Shown: in pieces, positions 5,546 to 6,543 of the stretch
Numbering within the stretch: the stretch's first letter is position 1
Layout of the letters: every line of letters begins with the position of its first letter
Program-made: the position numbers and the translations under genes
NCBI GenBank assembly: GCA_018971405.1
Contig: JAGXAX010000085.1
Location: forward strand, 1-6,543
Length of the DNA stretch: 6,543 nucleotides
Origin: Alphaproteobacteria bacterium
Lineage (GTDB): Bacteria > Pseudomonadota > Alphaproteobacteria > Micavibrionales > UBA2020
Reading direction: 5' to 3'
Notes under the pieces: generated by a model
Databases searched by the model: none
The model's input: the letters and a program-made list of their open reading frames with translations, nothing else
What the model was told of the DNA's origin: nothing

Positions 5546-5588
5546 TATAATCGTCCTATAACCTTAAGGGCAGGTTATTTCGTCCTAT
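5546..5588 (+). promoter_or_regulatory. Inverted repeat flanked by direct repeats in the icmT-TcpQ-like gap
   Basis: A perfect 7-base inverted repeat, ATAACCT (5558-5564) and AGGTTAT (5572-5578), has a 7-base loop. It is flanked by an exact 9-base direct repeat TCGTCCTAT at 5551-5559 and 5580-5588, which overlaps the left arm by two bases. TATAAT (5546-5551) sits just upstream as a -10 candidate without a clear -35. The stem is AT-rich and has no long T-run after it, so an operator or promoter seems more likely than a terminator. AGGTTAT resembles the AGGTTAACA motif of the other two gaps. Confidence 0.45.
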
Positions 5589-5616
5589 TGCAATTTCGAG
5601 CGTTGAGCAGGTCTGA

Positions 5617-6543
5617 ATGATGACAAGAATGAAACTGAAGCAGGGTGTTTCTTTGATGGCGAGAGCTTCCGTCGCGCTGCTCGCCGCCCGCGCAACGCCG
5701 GCGCTGGCCGGGTTCACGTGGCTGCAGCCGCCGCCGGCGCCCGTCGCCGCTGCGCCAGCGCCTGCTCCCGCCGCGGTTCCGCAGATGCCCGCGCAGAAGG
5801 TCGCTCCCATTCAGGCGGCGCCTCTCGCTGTTGCTGCGGTCGAAAAAAAAGCTCCTCCTGCGGACAATCTTTCCGGTTTCGCGTCCGGCGTGCCGCTCAG
5901 TCTTGCGCTGCAGCAGGTGGTGCCGGCGCGCTATGATGTTGTTCTGGGGCATGGCGTGCGCGGACGCACGCATGTTTCGTGGCAGGGCGGCAAGCCGTGG
6001 GAGCAGGTTTTGTCCGATATGCTTGCGCCCGCCGGCCTTGATTTCTCGCTCAGCGGCGAGAAGCTGACGGTGAAGCGGAGCGCCAAGCCTGCCAAGGGCG
6101 CGATTGTTCCCGAAAGCATGGTCGCGGAAAATCAGGCGCTGCCGGAAAAATCGCCCGCGCCGCTGGCCGCGCCCATACCGGTCGCACCGCCGGAAAAGTC
6201 CTCACCGGAAGAGGTGATGGCGCCGCCCGTTGCCGCGCCTGCTTCCATCCCCGCGCCGCCGCCCGCGGCGCCTCTTCTGGCCGCGCCCCAACCCGAAGCC
6301 CTGCAGCCTGAAAAATCACAGTCTGCTGCCCTGCCGACGGAACAGGTGCCGATGGCGCCTTTGCCGCCCGCCGCGGCGCAACCGATGGCGCAAGAATCCT
6401 CCATCACGGCGCAGCCGCAGGCGCAACAGTCCGACGTCATTCCGCCCGCCTGGCGCGCGCAAAGGGGGGAGACCCTGAAAACGGTGCTGGACGCCTGGGC
6501 CAGAGCGGCGCATGTGCGCCTGTACTGGGCGATCGATTATGAT
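5617..6543 (+). CDS. Secreted protein with STN/N0-like and TcpQ C-terminal-like domains (3' end missing)
   Basis: Open frame of 309 codons that runs off the window, so total length is unknown. A signal-like N-terminus (MKLKQG, then a hydrophobic stretch broken by Arg, ending ATPALA|GF at about 31) is followed by a Pro/Ala-rich linker (about 37-80). A compact domain comes next (about 86-154: FASGVPLSLALQQVVPARYD, then HVSWQGGKPWEQVL, then PAGLDFSLSGEKLTVKR), resembling STN/secretin-N0 domains of PilL and TcpQ-type proteins. A second Pro/Ala/Gln-rich linker (155-276) leads to WRAQRGETLKTVLDAWARAA and HVRLYWAIDYD, the start of a TcpQ C-terminal-like domain. Both domains share the pattern of an amphipathic helix then a strand. 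Start codons at 5617 and 5620 both fit the weak CAGG upstream; 5629 is also possible. It takes the place of IncI traL after icmT. It is probably a periplasmic or outer-membrane accessory of the secretion core. Family is likely; function is inferred. Confidence 0.72.
   Translation, partial: MMTRMKLKQGVSLMARASVALLAARATPALAGFTWLQPPPAPVAAAPAPAPAAVPQMPAQKVAPIQAAPLAVAAVEKKAPPADNLSGFASGVPLSLALQQVVPARYDVVLGHGVRGRTHVSWQGGKPWEQVLSDMLAPAGLDFSLSGEKLTVKRSAKPAKGAIVPESMVAENQALPEKSPAPLAAPIPVAPPEKSSPEEVMAPPVAAPASIPAPPPAAPLLAAPQPEALQPEKSQSAALPTEQVPMAPLPPAAAQPMAQESSITAQPQAQQSDVIPPAWRAQRGETLKTVLDAWARAAHVRLYWAIDYD

Noticed and set aside
5558..5580. Rho-independent terminator after icmT
   Set aside because: The stem is AT-rich and followed by only three T residues before CG; more likely a binding site.

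Overview
The window looks like a GC-rich proteobacterial chromosome segment in which housekeeping genes meet a type IVB (Dot/Icm, IncI-like) secretion or conjugation locus. The GC-rich, high-GC3 codon use suggests an alphaproteobacterium, but this is a weak guess because no marker gene is complete enough to place the organism. No relaxase, integrase, tRNA, insertion sequence or CRISPR array was seen.

Left end, minus strand (1-748): a GNAT acetyltransferase and the N-terminus of isoleucyl-tRNA synthetase (ileS) form a small operon with a 4-base overlap. It is driven by a near-consensus promoter at 720-748. A divergent AT-rich region at 692-910 separates it from the secretion genes and also carries an extended -10 promoter on the plus strand.

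Plus strand (911-6543): seven genes all read the same way. A DsbG/DsbC-like periplasmic thiol-disulfide protein comes first. A VirB1/IagB-type lytic transglycosylase follows; it has no signal peptide and sits in the same frame as the Dsb gene, behind its amber stop. After a 148-base regulatory gap come dotD, dotC, dotB and icmT, tightly packed with overlaps of 23 and 22 bases. This is the order traH-traI-traJ-traK of IncI plasmids. After an 80-base gap with an inverted repeat and a direct repeat comes a gene that runs off the window. It encodes a Pro/Ala-rich secreted protein with an STN/secretin-N0-like domain and the start of a TcpQ C-terminal-like domain.

How they fit together: DotD and DotC would be outer-membrane core parts, DotB the cytoplasmic hexameric ATPase, and IcmT a small inner-membrane component. 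The transglycosylase would open peptidoglycan, and the Dsb-like protein could form or proofread its disulfide. The TcpQ-like protein is the least expected member and may be an added outer-membrane component in this lineage. DotG, DotH, DotI, DotO and the coupling protein are not in the window and would be expected downstream or elsewhere.
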